From: Gliomastix tumulicola
Taxonomy: Eukaryota > Ascomycota > Sordariomycetes > Hypocreales > Bionectriaceae
Assembly: GCA_001599755.1 (NCBI GenBank)
Contig: BCHX01000007.1
Location: 2,418,001 to 2,482,000 of the forward strand
Direction of reading: 5' to 3'
Length of the DNA: 64,000 nt
The notes under the pieces are model-generated. The model searched no databases and was not told the origin of the DNA. It saw only the letters and a program-made list of their open reading frames with translations. Below, piece after piece: positions 20,794-31,917 of this stretch (positions within the stretch are counted from its first letter, which is position 1; every line of letters starts with the position of its first letter). The translations under genes were made by a program, and so were the position numbers.

Positions 20794-23055
20794 CTACATG
20801 TCAACTCCCACCAATTTCAATATTCCGTACACCCATCCTCGCTCCCACTGCACTCTCCGGGTCTCTTGGTGAGCCCCCTCTCTAGCCTCCTGATCCAGCC
20901 GCTCCCTGTGCACCTCGCACCAGGCTTTTTCGCAACCACGACAACAGTCCAACAAGTCGAGGAGTTTGAGGGCATCATTTTTCAGGGGCTCCTTGCGGCT
21001 GTCATTGAGGCTCATCTTAGACCATAGACATGCCTCCTCGCTGAGAGGGCAATCATGATCCTGTCGCAGCAGCATGTCTATCCACCTCCCCCACTGACGC
21101 TCTGCCTGTGCTCGCTTACTTCTTAACCTGCCGTCGACATTCCTTGCCCATATGGAGAGAGCCTCAACATTCTGGAAGATGCTGCCCAGGTCGTCAAAAA
21201 CACGTTTGTCCCAGACGAAGTCAGCTTGGCCGATACGATTCTTCGTGGCCACTTGCGTCAGCCAACGCATGACGCGGAACATGTAGCCGTTTCGCATCTC
21301 CTTCAGTTCCTCGCGTATACTGCTCCCTCTGGAATATGCTTCGCGAGTGAGCCGCAAGCCGAGCGTTGTCCGGCGGGCCATGTCGTGAAGTCGAGGGAGC
21401 ATGATCTCTGACATGAAAGGCACCAAGAAGGCAACACGTCTTTGCTGGCAGATGGCGCTACAGCCATGGTGATCAGCAGGGGGGAACGGATCGTCCTTGC
21501 AAAGACCCGAGTCGAGCTCCTCCTTCACCTGCCTCGCACGTGCGAGCAATTCCGAGGTGGCGTTGATGTATGCAGTGAAGACCTTTCTGCGTTTGCTCAG
21601 GATGAGGGGCAGCTCTAGGTCCAGATTCTCCCATTCAATCGGCAACAGCTTTGATAATGGTCCCTTGGCCACGAGCATAAGAAGCCTTTGGGCGGTCGCA
21701 TTGAAGGCTTGATTCCAGGCGAACGTCTCGAGAGAGACGGTCTGTGGGAAGTAGCATTTCGACTTGTTCGGCGACGAGAGTGGTTCCCACGAATCAACCA
21801 CGTCAGTACCGTTAAAAAGGCAGACCAGCCGAGATAGATCCAGCCCCAGGCACTCGGTCGCGTTCTCCGAGCGGCCACACTTCATCATATGTACGCCTAG
21901 ACCCAACAAGCCATGAGCAAACTCAATAAGTCGCTGTTCGACTTGGTTCATTATCAGGCCCAACACAAGGTTCAAGGAACGCTGATTGGAACCCATCCTG
22001 TGGTCAAGCTCCTCAATGCGATCGCAAACCTCCAACGTCTTTGTGTATTCACTGGTGACGCCCTTGGAGCTCCTCTCTATGTAGCAGAGGGACGGCTTCC
22101 CATCCATCATGTAAGATTTGCTGGACGGATCCTCGTGAGGAAATCCACCGCTGGCAAGATCCTCATACGGAGTGCTGTAGATATGTCTGCAGAGGGAATT
22201 GCTCAGAACCGCATCGTTTCTAAGAAACTCGATATCCGGGATGTACAACCCCTGGGGGCCGTGGTTCCACGGAAGCGATGACGGGCCGTTCGCGTCCAGG
22301 TAGTTGATCCAATAGTCTGGTGGGAGACCCAAAGCATGGAGGTCGAGCCCAAGGCTGAACGTCGTATTCGCATCGTGAAGGACGGAGAGGTCGTTGAACA
22401 GGAAGATATGCGGAAGACTAGCATAGATGGCCAGAATGCCAAGGGACCGATTGAAAAAGTCGATAGATGAGTACCCCGGCTGCCTTACTGGTCGAAGGAG
22501 GAGCGAGCGAACCCCAGCGTACGTGCTGTAGATGACAACGAGCAATCCCAGGGCGGCCAGAATGCGCTCAACCAACTGAAGCACCAGGACTCTGGCTCGG
22601 TCCAGTATCGACGTTCGGATACGATGAGGCAGGCGGGCATCCTCACCCGCTCCGGCTCCATCCATCTCCACGGCATGTCCCGTTTGTTGCTGCGCCTGGC
22701 CTCCATATTCTTGGTCTTCGTCCGTTGCTTCATGGTCGGTGTCGGGGACATGTACTGCGGAAGCTGGAGGAGGCCCGGGGCCTAGTGGTGTATCGGAGCC
22801 AGAAGGAGCTTGTCGACGAGGACCAGCTGCAACAGATGGTCCTCCATTTTGGTGGCTTCGGGACGCGGGGGGGACCGTAGTCGCAGGAGTCGAGGCGACT
22901 GAGCTGTGTCGAGAGTCGGCAGCGACAAGGCCCTGGACTTGGGCTCGGGCTCGCGGTGGAGGATGTTGAGGAGCAGGATTGGACGCTGGGGATGACTGTC
23001 GCTGCTGGTCCAGCGGCCTCTTGTCGCTTCGTGTATTGCGACGTGGTGGGATCAT
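20794..23055 (-). CDS. Unrecognised large membrane-anchored protein, 753 residues
   Basis: Single exon of 2,262 bases from ATG 23055. The first 145 residues are disordered and rich in Pro, Gln, Ser and Ala. A membrane helix lies at about 156-180 (VERILAALGLLVVIYSTYAG) and a second hydrophobic stretch near 208-225. A long, probably extracellular domain of about 500 residues follows, with about a dozen cysteines and several N-x-S/T sites, then a helical C-terminus. The cysteine-rich, glycosylatable ectodomain suggests a cell-surface protein. No recognisable catalytic motif. It is the largest of three neighbouring genes with the same layout. Confidence 0.75.
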   Translation of the reverse strand: MIPPRRNTRSDKRPLDQQRQSSPASNPAPQHPPPRARAQVQGLVAADSRHSSVASTPATTVPPASRSHQNGGPSVAAGPRRQAPSGSDTPLGPGPPPASAVHVPDTDHEATDEDQEYGGQAQQQTGHAVEMDGAGAGEDARLPHRIRTSILDRARVLVLQLVERILAALGLLVVIYSTYAGVRSLLLRPVRQPGYSSIDFFNRSLGILAIYASLPHIFLFNDLSVLHDANTTFSLGLDLHALGLPPDYWINYLDANGPSSLPWNHGPQGLYIPDIEFLRNDAVLSNSLCRHIYSTPYEDLASGGFPHEDPSSKSYMMDGKPSLCYIERSSKGVTSEYTKTLEVCDRIEELDHRMGSNQRSLNLVLGLIMNQVEQRLIEFAHGLLGLGVHMMKCGRSENATECLGLDLSRLVCLFNGTDVVDSWEPLSSPNKSKCYFPQTVSLETFAWNQAFNATAQRLLMLVAKGPLSKLLPIEWENLDLELPLILSKRRKVFTAYINATSELLARARQVKEELDSGLCKDDPFPPADHHGCSAICQQRRVAFLVPFMSEIMLPRLHDMARRTTLGLRLTREAYSRGSSIREELKEMRNGYMFRVMRWLTQVATKNRIGQADFVWDKRVFDDLGSIFQNVEALSIWARNVDGRLRSKRAQAERQWGRWIDMLLRQDHDCPLSEEACLWSKMSLNDSRKEPLKNDALKLLDLLDCCRGCEKAWCEVHRERLDQEAREGAHQETRRVQWERGWVYGILKLVGVDM

Positions 23056-25824
23056 GATGACGGTACCCAGCCGAGAGGATGGTTCGCTGACCCAGGAAGA
23101 TCAGCCCGGAATGGCAAGGGGATCGATCATGTAGCCGGAGCGCACGAATCTTTGGACAATGAAAGGAGCAGCCAGCGACGAAATATCGCCAGCCTGTCGT
23201 TCTTTGTTTGTGTGCGCGGTCGTGGTGCACAAGCCAATGCCAATAATGGGGAACATGGCGATGGCATATCAATACCTCCCGCTTCGCCGTGAGTGGCACT
23301 GATCACCAGGTACAGTACGATGCTGTGCATGTCGCCCACTAACAAACCACTCCACCTCGTTGTTGGAACCAGCCGACATGGCGGAAATGGCCGTGCGGTG
23401 GTACCAAAAGATTTCCATAGCAGCTGCACCCAGTGACGACTGCATTTGCAAACTTGGCGACGAATGTATGGCCGGAGATGTTTTGATGAAGGCGGAGTGA
23501 AGACATCCAGACGCGCGCTCGTACATCCTGCACAGACAAGCTCCATCGTGTACGGGCTCTCATGTCCCAGCGAGCAGCATCGTAGCAGATCATCCTCATA
23601 TCTTGGTGGCTTGCCACGTCCAGCGCCGAGCACACGACCAGAATGCATGGAGCTGCGGCAGGCGCGCGTAGCTGCTGAGGTGTAGCCCGCCACTGGAGAG
23701 CGTTCCGAGAGAGCCATGATGTGCCATCGATAGCTAGGCATCGAAGCAGCTCGTCGGAGAATATTCACATTTATTGACGAGATGCAGACACCTCAAACTG
23801 CTTCGCCGTAAGACCTTTGCGGATAAGGGCAAGTCTGCAATTTCGCCAGGTAAAAGAAATACAGGGTAGGGAGGTGGAAATCATATTGCAAGTGGTGGGC
23901 GCGCGAGTAACGATCCGTCTCCTCACACATGGGCTCTTGGTGATGATGGAGTGCTTGGCTCTCCATCTGACGGCGCTCGCTGTGGGACGCAGGCCAGGGA
24001 AGGGGGACGTCTGATATTGTGGCTACCACCAGCTGGCGCTGCATCAGGTCTCAGCTCCAGGTGGGATGGAGGCTCAAACGGTCGGCATTGCACTTGTACG
24101 CCTGCGTTCCTCCACGACAAGTTGTCAAAATTCATGCGATAAGTCATTTGCCTGCCTCTGCGGCCGCTGGACGAGTCGGGAGGCCTCTTGTGCAGCCTCG
24201 AGTTGGAGGTCAGCTCACTGTGTGTGCGGTGGTCAATCCGCCGCCGTGGGCTGCCTCTCCCTCTCCCCCAGTGAAGCTGGCTGGTCCACACCGCATCTTG
24301 CCGGCCTCATCTCCGGCGACTGTTCATGACACAGTGTGGTGCCAGCACCGTGGGACGACCAGGAGAGGGATATTCTGTGCCTCAGCGGCTGGATCGAGTC
24401 GGATCCCATGTTCAGCGGGCGTCATGGGATGCCGGCCCACGACGTGAATTTTCACTCAAGATTTTTGAAGCCCCTAGCGAAAGCCCCCCTTAGTGATCGA
24501 TTTTTCTAGCCCCCGATGGCGGTGGCAGCGTAATTCGCTGCATTTGGGGTAGGGCCGGACCTTTTGAATTTCTGGCTAACGGGGGCAGAGCTTCGACCCT
24601 TTACTGAACTAACATACGCTGGAGGAACGGGGGTCGAGCCGAGCTAAGACGCATGTTTCAACTATATATTTCGCTCATAGACGGCGCTCGGGGAAGATAC
24701 CTGACAGCTACCCGCGCCACTCCCGCCCTCGACCTCGAGTCCCCGATCAGCCGGGAGGGGCCCGTTAGTCCTCGAGCTGGAGCCTCCAAGCAGTCCAAGT
24801 CCGAGCCAAGCCGATTGATTAGAACCCTGGCGGGAGGGAGAGCTGTCGGATGACGTACGGGCGCTTCATTGGCCCATGGGCTGCCTCTTGGCCCCGGAAT
24901 AGGCAATCAGGGCTTTGAGCATGGAGGGGGGACATGTGGAGGAGATTGATGAGCCCACGTTTTGATGGTCGACTGGCCTCGACGACGCCCGCTCTGATCG
25001 AGCATGTGCCGCCCATGCCGGCTTGCGTCGCGTGGGACAGCACTCTATCGAGACGGGCAGATGGATCCCGAGAAGAGACGAAAGTAATACCGCGACCCTC
25101 CATCCCGTAGCACATGGCTCAGTCGCTCCGCCACTCACCAGCAATGGTCGACATTTGCGTCATCTCCGTCTAGCCGTCCTCTCCTCCTGTAGAGAGAACG
25201 GCGCTGCCCGTCGCACGAGACAGTGAGACAATTCCTTGAAACTCAAACCACTGTGGCCTAGATTTGTCTACGGGCTCGCATAGCCCTCCGCCGCCACTCG
25301 CAGAGAGTGTCGAAGAGTCTCCTGTCAAGTCTCCGACTAGCCCGTGGGTAGCCAGCACCCGCCAAACCTGCAGCTCCAACCCAAATGCGCTCAAGCGAGC
25401 ATGTTCTTTGGGGTCTCCTAATACGACGGATCGCTTCTTCAAGCCATGTGATGGACGGAGTAATATTGCAAGGTGCCTCGCTTGTTCCTACGGGAGGCAG
25501 CCCAGCTGAAAACAGAGGGAACTGGGCCTGGTGGTGCACTTTGGGAGGCAGCCCGCGACACCACTCGCATCCATTTGCCTGCCTGCCTGCCTCTCTTCCC
25601 AGGCCACGAACAGCCCTGACCGCCCCAACACAGCTCACTATATAGCCTTTATGCTAAATACCAGAGTTAATCTTCCCCCTTACAGAGTCGAGGAGACAGC
25701 CTGCTCGATCTGATCTTGCTTCTCGCTCGATACCACCCTCCCACCCTCTCCTGCCCATCACTTTTACCTAAAGAAAACTACCTTGCACCCATCTCCCCTG
25801 ACATAAGTGTTCGCGTCGTGGAAC
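23056..25824. other. Gene-poor region and promoter of the P-type ATPase
   Basis: About 2.8 kb. A 213-codon minus-strand open frame (23127-23768) exists but is Arg/Ser/Cys-rich without motifs and looks like chance. No terminal repeats, transposase remnant or RNA gene recognised. A CT-rich leader precedes the ATPase start. Confidence 0.45.
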
Positions 25825-28800
25825 ATGCAAATGGCAGACGACAAGCTCGAGATCACTCCTGTCCCGGACCGCATTCGCTGGGAGGATGAAGAGGCAGGCA
25901 GAGCCCGCCCTCGGGATCGCCAGCCCGAAGGGCGGAGGAGTTTGTCGTTGAAAAGGACCAGCTCGAGGCATCGTACTGATCCTTCCCTGGCCCTGCCCAT
26001 TCAATACCGCACCGTGTAAGTGACCTTGGGAGCTTCATATCAGACCATGCTAACAAAGCATACAAAGATCGTTCCAGATTGAAGAGTCCAAGGCCAAGGA
26101 TCAGGTCGAGCTTCAAAAGGCAAAGAGCACCGCTGTCAAAGGTATTATTACTTCATGTTGCTTCAGATGTGAGCAAGCGTGAGACTGACTCAACTAGACC
26201 TGAGCGACCTCGAATGGCACACTCTGTCAGTGCAGGATGTTGCCCAGAGACTCAACACGTCCCCGATCACGGGCCTCTCCGCGGAGCAGGCAGAACGCAG
26301 GCTCAAGGAATATGGCAAGAATGCACCCTCCCCTCCCGAGACGCACTACTTCCGACAGTGGTTCGGTTACTTCTTCAAAGGCTTCGGTGGTATTCTCCTC
26401 GTGGGTGCCATTCTTGTCTTTGTCTCGTGGAAGCCTCTCGGAAACCCGCCTGCTGTCGCCAACTTGGTACGTCTCCTCTCGTAACGCTTGCCTTTGCCTC
26501 AGAGATGCCGGCTTGAGCTTGTCTTTCATTTTCCGAACTGCATGAGTGCTCATGCTAACGTTCGTCCGTCCATAGGCTTTGGCCATCGTCCTCCTAGCCG
26601 TCTTCTTCATCCAAGCCGCCTTCACCATGTTCCAAGACTGGTCGACATCCCGCGTCATGTCCTCGATCAAGAACATGCTCCCCGAAGAGTCCTCTCTGCT
26701 CCGAGACTCACGACCTCTCACGGTCTCCGGTGCCAATGTCGTCCCGGGAGACATTGTCTACATCAAGGCCGGGAACAAACTCCCAGCCGACATCCGCCTC
26801 ATCGAAGCCTCCTCAGACGCGCGCTTCGACCGCTCCGTCCTGACAGGCGAGTCCAAGCCAGTCGCGGCGAGCGTCGAGTGCACGGATTCGAACTACCTCG
26901 AGACGAGAAATATCGGGCTGCAAGGGACACATTGCCTGATAGGCAGTTGCATTGGTATCGTGGTCGCCACTGGAGACCGGACCGTCTTTGGCAGGATCGC
27001 CAAGCTGACCAACACACCCAAGACGAAGATGACGAGTCTGGAGAGGGAGATTCTCTACTTTGTCATCATTATTTGCAGCATCATGCTCACCATGGTCGTG
27101 ATTGTCATTATTGTTTGGTACGCTGTCTGATCCATGCCGCCTTCGCCAACTACTAACAATCATTAGGGCCGCCTACTTACGCCCCAACCATCCGGACTTC
27201 ATCGACGTCCCTACGCTCATCGTCAACTGCGTCAGTGTCGCCATTGCCTTCATCCCGGAAGGCCTCCCTATCGCTCTGACTGCTGGCCTCACCATCACCG
27301 CCAATCTGATGAGGAAGAGCAAGGTCCTCTGCAAGTCACTCAATACCGTCGAGACCCTGGGCGCCGTATCGGTCGTCTGCTCGGACAAGACAGGCACACT
27401 CACCGAGGGCAAGATGACAGTGACAGACTGCCTCATCGGTGGCAACATGACGATCGAAGACGCTGTCGACAGCGATCTCGACTCGGCCGTGGGACAGGTG
27501 TGTGCGCTCGCCACGCTCTGTAACGGCGCCGAGCTGGATTATTCATCGGCGGCCGTCGCGATGCCAATCGCCCAGCGTCCCGTCTTCGGAGACGCGACGG
27601 ACACGGCGATTCTGCGGTTTGCAGAGCATCTTGAGAGGGACATCACGCCGTTCTTGAGATCCTGCTGGGCGAGGACGTTTGAGCTCGCTTTCAACAGCAA
27701 GAACAAGTTTATGATCAGAGCGTTCCGGAACACTCGGGTCGAGGGCCTCCCGAAGGTCCTCCACCGCAATGATGTTGCGTCCTTTGGAGATGATCATCTG
27801 TAGGGAACCTCTCTTCTCCATCTTGGCTCGATGAACTTTCATCTCTGACAACACGCCCAGGCTACTCACCATCAAAGGTGCCCCGGACGTTCTCATTCAT
27901 AGATGCACGCATTATGTCACGGCAACTGGCATCACGGCTCCCCTTGGTACAGAGACCAAAGGCTTGTACGAGGACGCCAAGAACAAGTTCTCGTCCCAGG
28001 GCAAACGCTGCATCCTTCTTGCCAGAAAGATCCTCCACAACGCAAAGGGCTCATATGGCGACCCGACCTCCACAGACTACGAAAAGGCCATGACGGACCA
28101 GGCGACTTCGGGGCTGACTCTTGTCGGACTCGTGGGCATTGTCGATCCGTTGAGGCCAGAGATCGTTGACGTAGTGAGCACTCTTCGAGGCGCAGGTGTT
28201 CGCATAGCAATGGTATGTTTCCATGCTCTTTCCACCACACCACAGTGCATGCCATGGTCTTCTCTTGACTTCTTCTGCTAACAAACTTGCAGGTCACGGG
28301 AGACTTTGCTCTGACTGCCCTCGCCATCGCCCGCGACGCCGGCATCGTGACCTCCGAGACCGTCGACGAAGCCAGCGCCCTCGCCCGCTTCCCCGCGGTC
28401 GACCCGGACACCGATACCTTCAAGGCTCCCACACTCTCTGACGAGGACGCTGCTTCATCCTCCTCCTCTGCCATCGTGATCAGCGGACCCGAGCTCATGG
28501 GCCTCAACGAGCAGCAGTGGGCCAGCTTGATAGCGTACAAGGAGATCGTGTTTGCCCGCACGACGCCCGAGCAGAAGCTCCGCATCGTGATGGAGTTCCA
28601 GGGGAAGGGCCACGTGGTGGCTATGACGGGCGATGGCGTGAATGATGCGCCGTCGCTCAAGGCGGCTGACGTGGGCATCTCGATGGGAAGCGGATCCGAC
28701 ATTGCGATGGAGGCCGCCGACATGGTCCTGCTGGAGTCCTTCTCGTCTGTGGTCACGGCGGTGGAGTATGGGNGGGNGGTGTTTGACAATCTCAAGAAGG

Positions 28801-29655
28801 TACGCAGATCTTGAGCCAGAGCATTCGCTGCGCCATCGGAGCGCTCACTAACTACCATTGAACGCTCTAGGTCATCTCGTATCTACTTCCCGCAGGCAGC
28901 TTCGCCGAGTTCTGGCCTGTGATGGCGAGCGTCTGCTTCGGTCTGCCTCAAATCCTCTCATCTTTCCTCATGATCATCATCTGGTACGCGTGCTTCTCTC
29001 TATTATTCGTCCAGGGGGGCGACTAACACTCAGAAGCTGCTTCACGGACTGCGCTGCCGCAACGATGCTCTCCTACGAGAAGCCCGAGGCCGACGTCCTC
29101 TTCCGCCCGCCACGCAGCGTCAAGCGCGACCGCCTCGTCAACTGGCAGCTCGTCCTCCAGTCGTACGGCTTCATGGGCATCTTCCAGACCTTCACCTCCT
29201 TCACCATGTCCTTCTGGTACCTGCAGCGCAACGGCATCCCGTTCAGCCAGCTCTGGTTTGCCTTTGGTGCGATCCCCGACGGCGTGGACGAGGACTACTA
29301 CACTCGCAAGGTCAATGAGGCCTCGTCCATCTACTTCGTCAATCTGGTCGTCATGCAGTGGTTCAATCTCATGACCACGAGGACCCGGAGGCTGAGCATC
29401 GTGCAGCATCCGCCTCTGTTCAACAAGCAGACGCAGAACTGGTATCTCTTCCCCGCGATTCTCTTCGCTTTGGGGATGGCGATCATGTGGCTGTATATTC
29501 CCTCACTGCAGCCGGTCTTGGGTACAACACCGGTTCCCGTAGAGCACTGGTTCCTACCGTTCTCGTTTGGCATATTCATTGTGCTCATGGATGAGGCGAG
29601 AAAGTTCGCTGTGAGGAAGTGGCCGGAGGGACTAGTCGCAAGAGTCGCATGGTAA
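25825..29655 (+). CDS. P-type IIC cation-transporting ATPase (Na/K-ATPase alpha-like)
   Basis: Nine exons: 25825-26015, 26068-26141, 26198-26466, 26576-27117, 27167-27799, 27861-28212, 28293-28799, 28871-28983, 29037-29655, closing in frame to 1,099 residues. Landmarks: N-terminal cation-ATPase domain (LSVQDVAQRLNTSPITGLS), TGES at 268-271, M4 segment FIPEGLPIALTAGLTITANL, phosphorylation site CSDKTGTLT with D432, KGAPDVL in the nucleotide-binding domain, and GDGVNDAP from 800. Ten membrane helices are expected. The sequence fits the fungal IIC branch related to animal Na/K and H/K pumps better than the ENA or SERCA branches. The ion is not certain: Na+ export or K+ exchange is inferred. Two undetermined bases at 28773 and 28777 leave two residues unread before VFDNLKK. 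The last intron needs the second AG of a CAGAAG acceptor; the first would create a stop. Confidence 0.92.
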
Positions 29656-29764
29656 AATGCCACCCTCGGTGTTTCATTGAAGAAGGAAGTTTGGAGTTGA
29701 TGGAATGAAAGTACCTAATCTAAATACTCCTAATCCGACTCGTTCAACCGTTTATTTACTCGTC

Positions 29765-29972
29765 TCAATAAGTCAAGCGATACGTGTGCCTCGCAGGATC
29801 ATGATTGTCGAATGTCTGGCCATCTTCACGCCGAACCAGAAACGAGTAGCGGCACAGGATACCGACTGCCCATTCAAATTTCTCGGGTTCCGATAGTATG
29901 AGCAACATCGATTGGGGGATCGCCTTCGGTTCAATGCAGGACAAGAACATGAGCAGTTTCATCAGGCGCCAT
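29765..29972 (-). pseudogene. Decayed winged-helix segment of an NLR gene
   Basis: Directly after the TAG that ends the NLR gene, the same frame gives 13 more NLR-like codons (MAPDETAHVLVLH) and stops. An overlapping frame then reads FLSCIEPKAIPQSMLL and CRYSFLVRREDGQTFDNHD, which correspond to the helical/winged-helix region of fungal NB-ARC proteins. The ARC segment that should lie between is missing, and no TPR or ankyrin repeats follow. This is debris of a once longer gene. Confidence 0.75.
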
Positions 29973-31529
29973 CTACTCAACGTCGATGACAGCAATGTCT
30001 GCGAAATCCACTGCTACTTGTCGAGATCGCGTTGTCAATAAGATCGAGCCATTCTCCCCCTTGGGCAGGTATCTCGCCATGCCAGACACCTCGTCGGATC
30101 CAAACACGAGCTCCTGTTCGTCGGCGTTGTCCACGATCAGGAGCCATTTACCAGCTTCGCCCGCGCTGAGATGCTCACAGACCAGCTCTCGGATGTCTTC
30201 GCCATCGTGCTTCTTCTCCAGGTGAAGCTTTTTGGCTATCTCCCCGTAAGCCTGTTCGATATTTGCCGAGCCCAGGATTGGGATCCAGAAGATTGAGTAG
30301 TCAGGTCGTCTCTCCTTGGTCTGGTAGGCGAAATGCAATGCAATCTGAGTCTTCCCCATGCCGCCGAGTCCGACGAGTGCAGTCCTCTGGCTCCGCTCCT
30401 CGCCGAAGAGGCTTTCTTCCAGCATGTCCAATATGGTGTCGCGGCCAGTAAATTCAAGGTTCTTCTTCAGCGGGATGTGATAACAGGGCATCCTGACTGC
30501 CTCTTGCACCGCTTGCGGGGCTTGCTGACCTGCAGCCCCTGTGTCGAGCCGAAGTTGCAGCCGGCTCATGAGTTCTCGGCCCGTAGGCTGAGGATGGATC
30601 TGATCGAGCAAGGCTCTGCCGTAAGAAGCAGCCATCGCGGCCGCATACGGCTGCCAGTCCTTGTTCTTGTGCCTGTCGCCGTAGTTGCAGACGCCCCGGA
30701 TGACACCGACCGGGATGCGATTCATGACACCTGCTGCCTCCATCTCCAGGCCGATCAGGCCATATTTGTCGCGCAGCTCGTGACTCATCTGTGCATTCTT
30801 GAGCAACTTCTCTCCAGAGCCTATAGGGCCGTACCACACTCGAGTGCGCCTGGTGTTTGGCCGTGGATCGCGCTCAACCCTCTCTTCCGTCTTGTCGTCC
30901 CGGGCCAGATATAGCACGTCGCGATCCTGACCGGGATCAGCAAAGGTTCCCGTCGCATTCTCCCTATTTCGGATCGTGTCGTAGTATGGCAAGAAGAGAT
31001 CGGTATCGTAGGGTGCCTCGATTTTGATGCTGCCAATGGCTGATCGAACTATCGGCTCCGTCGCAGCAAGTGCGTGACCTAGCCTCAGCGGCTGGAACCC
31101 ATCTTCGGTCTCCTTGCCAAGATCGTATGGTACTACTGCTGCGTGTTCACCGTCAGGGTGGCCGATGAGCACATCACCGAGCCGGATATCGCGAGGTGGG
31201 ATGCAGGCAAAGTTGGGCAGGCCGGCTGCTCTGCCGACCAGCAGTCCAAACCAAAGGTTTGGGAAGAACTTCTTGAGCTGGCCAGCGAGTGCCGCGGCAG
31301 AGCCCGTACCGTATTCCTGGCCTGCAGGCAGCGTCGCGACCACGACGTTGTGGCCTCCCATGCTTCCGGCGTGGTATACATAGTCATCGCCTCGCCCAAC
31401 GGGGAACCGCCCGAGGTGTCGCTCATCCAGCAGATGGAGGGCAGCCTGAGCCTCGATCTCGAGAGGCGCAATCCACACGACCGAATAGTCTCTCGGGTCG
31501 AGGGTGGCCGCCGCCTGTGTGGGCGGCAT
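29973..31529 (-). CDS. Truncated NLR: nucleoside-phosphorylase-like head plus NB-ARC core
   Basis: Open frame of 518 residues from ATG 31529 (upstream codons have no ATG). Residues about 15-330 form a purine/uridine-phosphorylase-like domain: VVWIAPLEIEAQAALHLLD, YGLIGLEMEAAGVMN, CNYGDRHKNKDWQPYAAAMA. Such domains head many fungal NLRs and some cleave nucleotides. From about 360 comes an NB-ARC NTPase with P-loop VGLGGMGKT at 386-394, Walker B KWLLIVDNAD at 461-470 and sensor NGSILLTTRS. It stops at TAG right after VIDVE, where intact relatives continue into ARC, winged helix and repeats. Intact fungal NLRs mediate heterokaryon incompatibility or antiviral/antibacterial sensing. This copy is probably non-functional as a full receptor but could still make a head-plus-NTPase protein. 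Confidence 0.8.
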   Translation of the reverse strand: MPPTQAAATLDPRDYSVVWIAPLEIEAQAALHLLDERHLGRFPVGRGDDYVYHAGSMGGHNVVVATLPAGQEYGTGSAAALAGQLKKFFPNLWFGLLVGRAAGLPNFACIPPRDIRLGDVLIGHPDGEHAAVVPYDLGKETEDGFQPLRLGHALAATEPIVRSAIGSIKIEAPYDTDLFLPYYDTIRNRENATGTFADPGQDRDVLYLARDDKTEERVERDPRPNTRRTRVWYGPIGSGEKLLKNAQMSHELRDKYGLIGLEMEAAGVMNRIPVGVIRGVCNYGDRHKNKDWQPYAAAMAASYGRALLDQIHPQPTGRELMSRLQLRLDTGAAGQQAPQAVQEAVRMPCYHIPLKKNLEFTGRDTILDMLEESLFGEERSQRTALVGLGGMGKTQIALHFAYQTKERRPDYSIFWIPILGSANIEQAYGEIAKKLHLEKKHDGEDIRELVCEHLSAGEAGKWLLIVDNADEQELVFGSDEVSGMARYLPKGENGSILLTTRSRQVAVDFADIAVIDVE

Positions 31530-31917
31530 TTGTGACGGTCTCAGTTGGACGGCGTACGTAGACCTGATCGCTCGCAGTGCTATCCCCAAATTATACACAC
31601 AAGACTAGAGACACGGCGGCACGATGCGGATGACCCGATGGCTTGGTGTTGAACACTAGCCATACCATGAGATGCTGTGAGGTGATTATCTGGGCCTCTT
31701 GGCTCGGGAGGGGGAAATGGTTGCCTTTCCCACCTGGAGCATGCATCCTGCTGGGTCACGCAGCATATTCCGCCCAATCAGGGACATGCATAGGCCATGT
31801 CTGCTAAAAAAGGACAGAAAAAGGACAGGACATGAAAAGGCATGTACGAGCATTACAGATGGATGCATCTCATTATCCGCCCATCAAGAAAACGCTATTG
31901 ATTACCACGACATTTTA
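31530..31917. other. Intergenic region
   Basis: Between the NLR start and the stop of the GPI-type protein. A repeated AAAAAGGACAG element near 31805-31828 is the only pattern seen. Confidence 0.4.

Noticed and set aside
23127..23768. 213-codon open frame on the minus strand
   Set aside because: Composition is Arg/Ser/Cys-rich and irregular, without domain, signal or splice-consistent extension; probably chance in G+C-rich DNA.
24440..24640. Possible mobile-element remnant in a C/G-run-rich patch
   Set aside because: No terminal inverted repeats, target duplication or transposase-like frame found.
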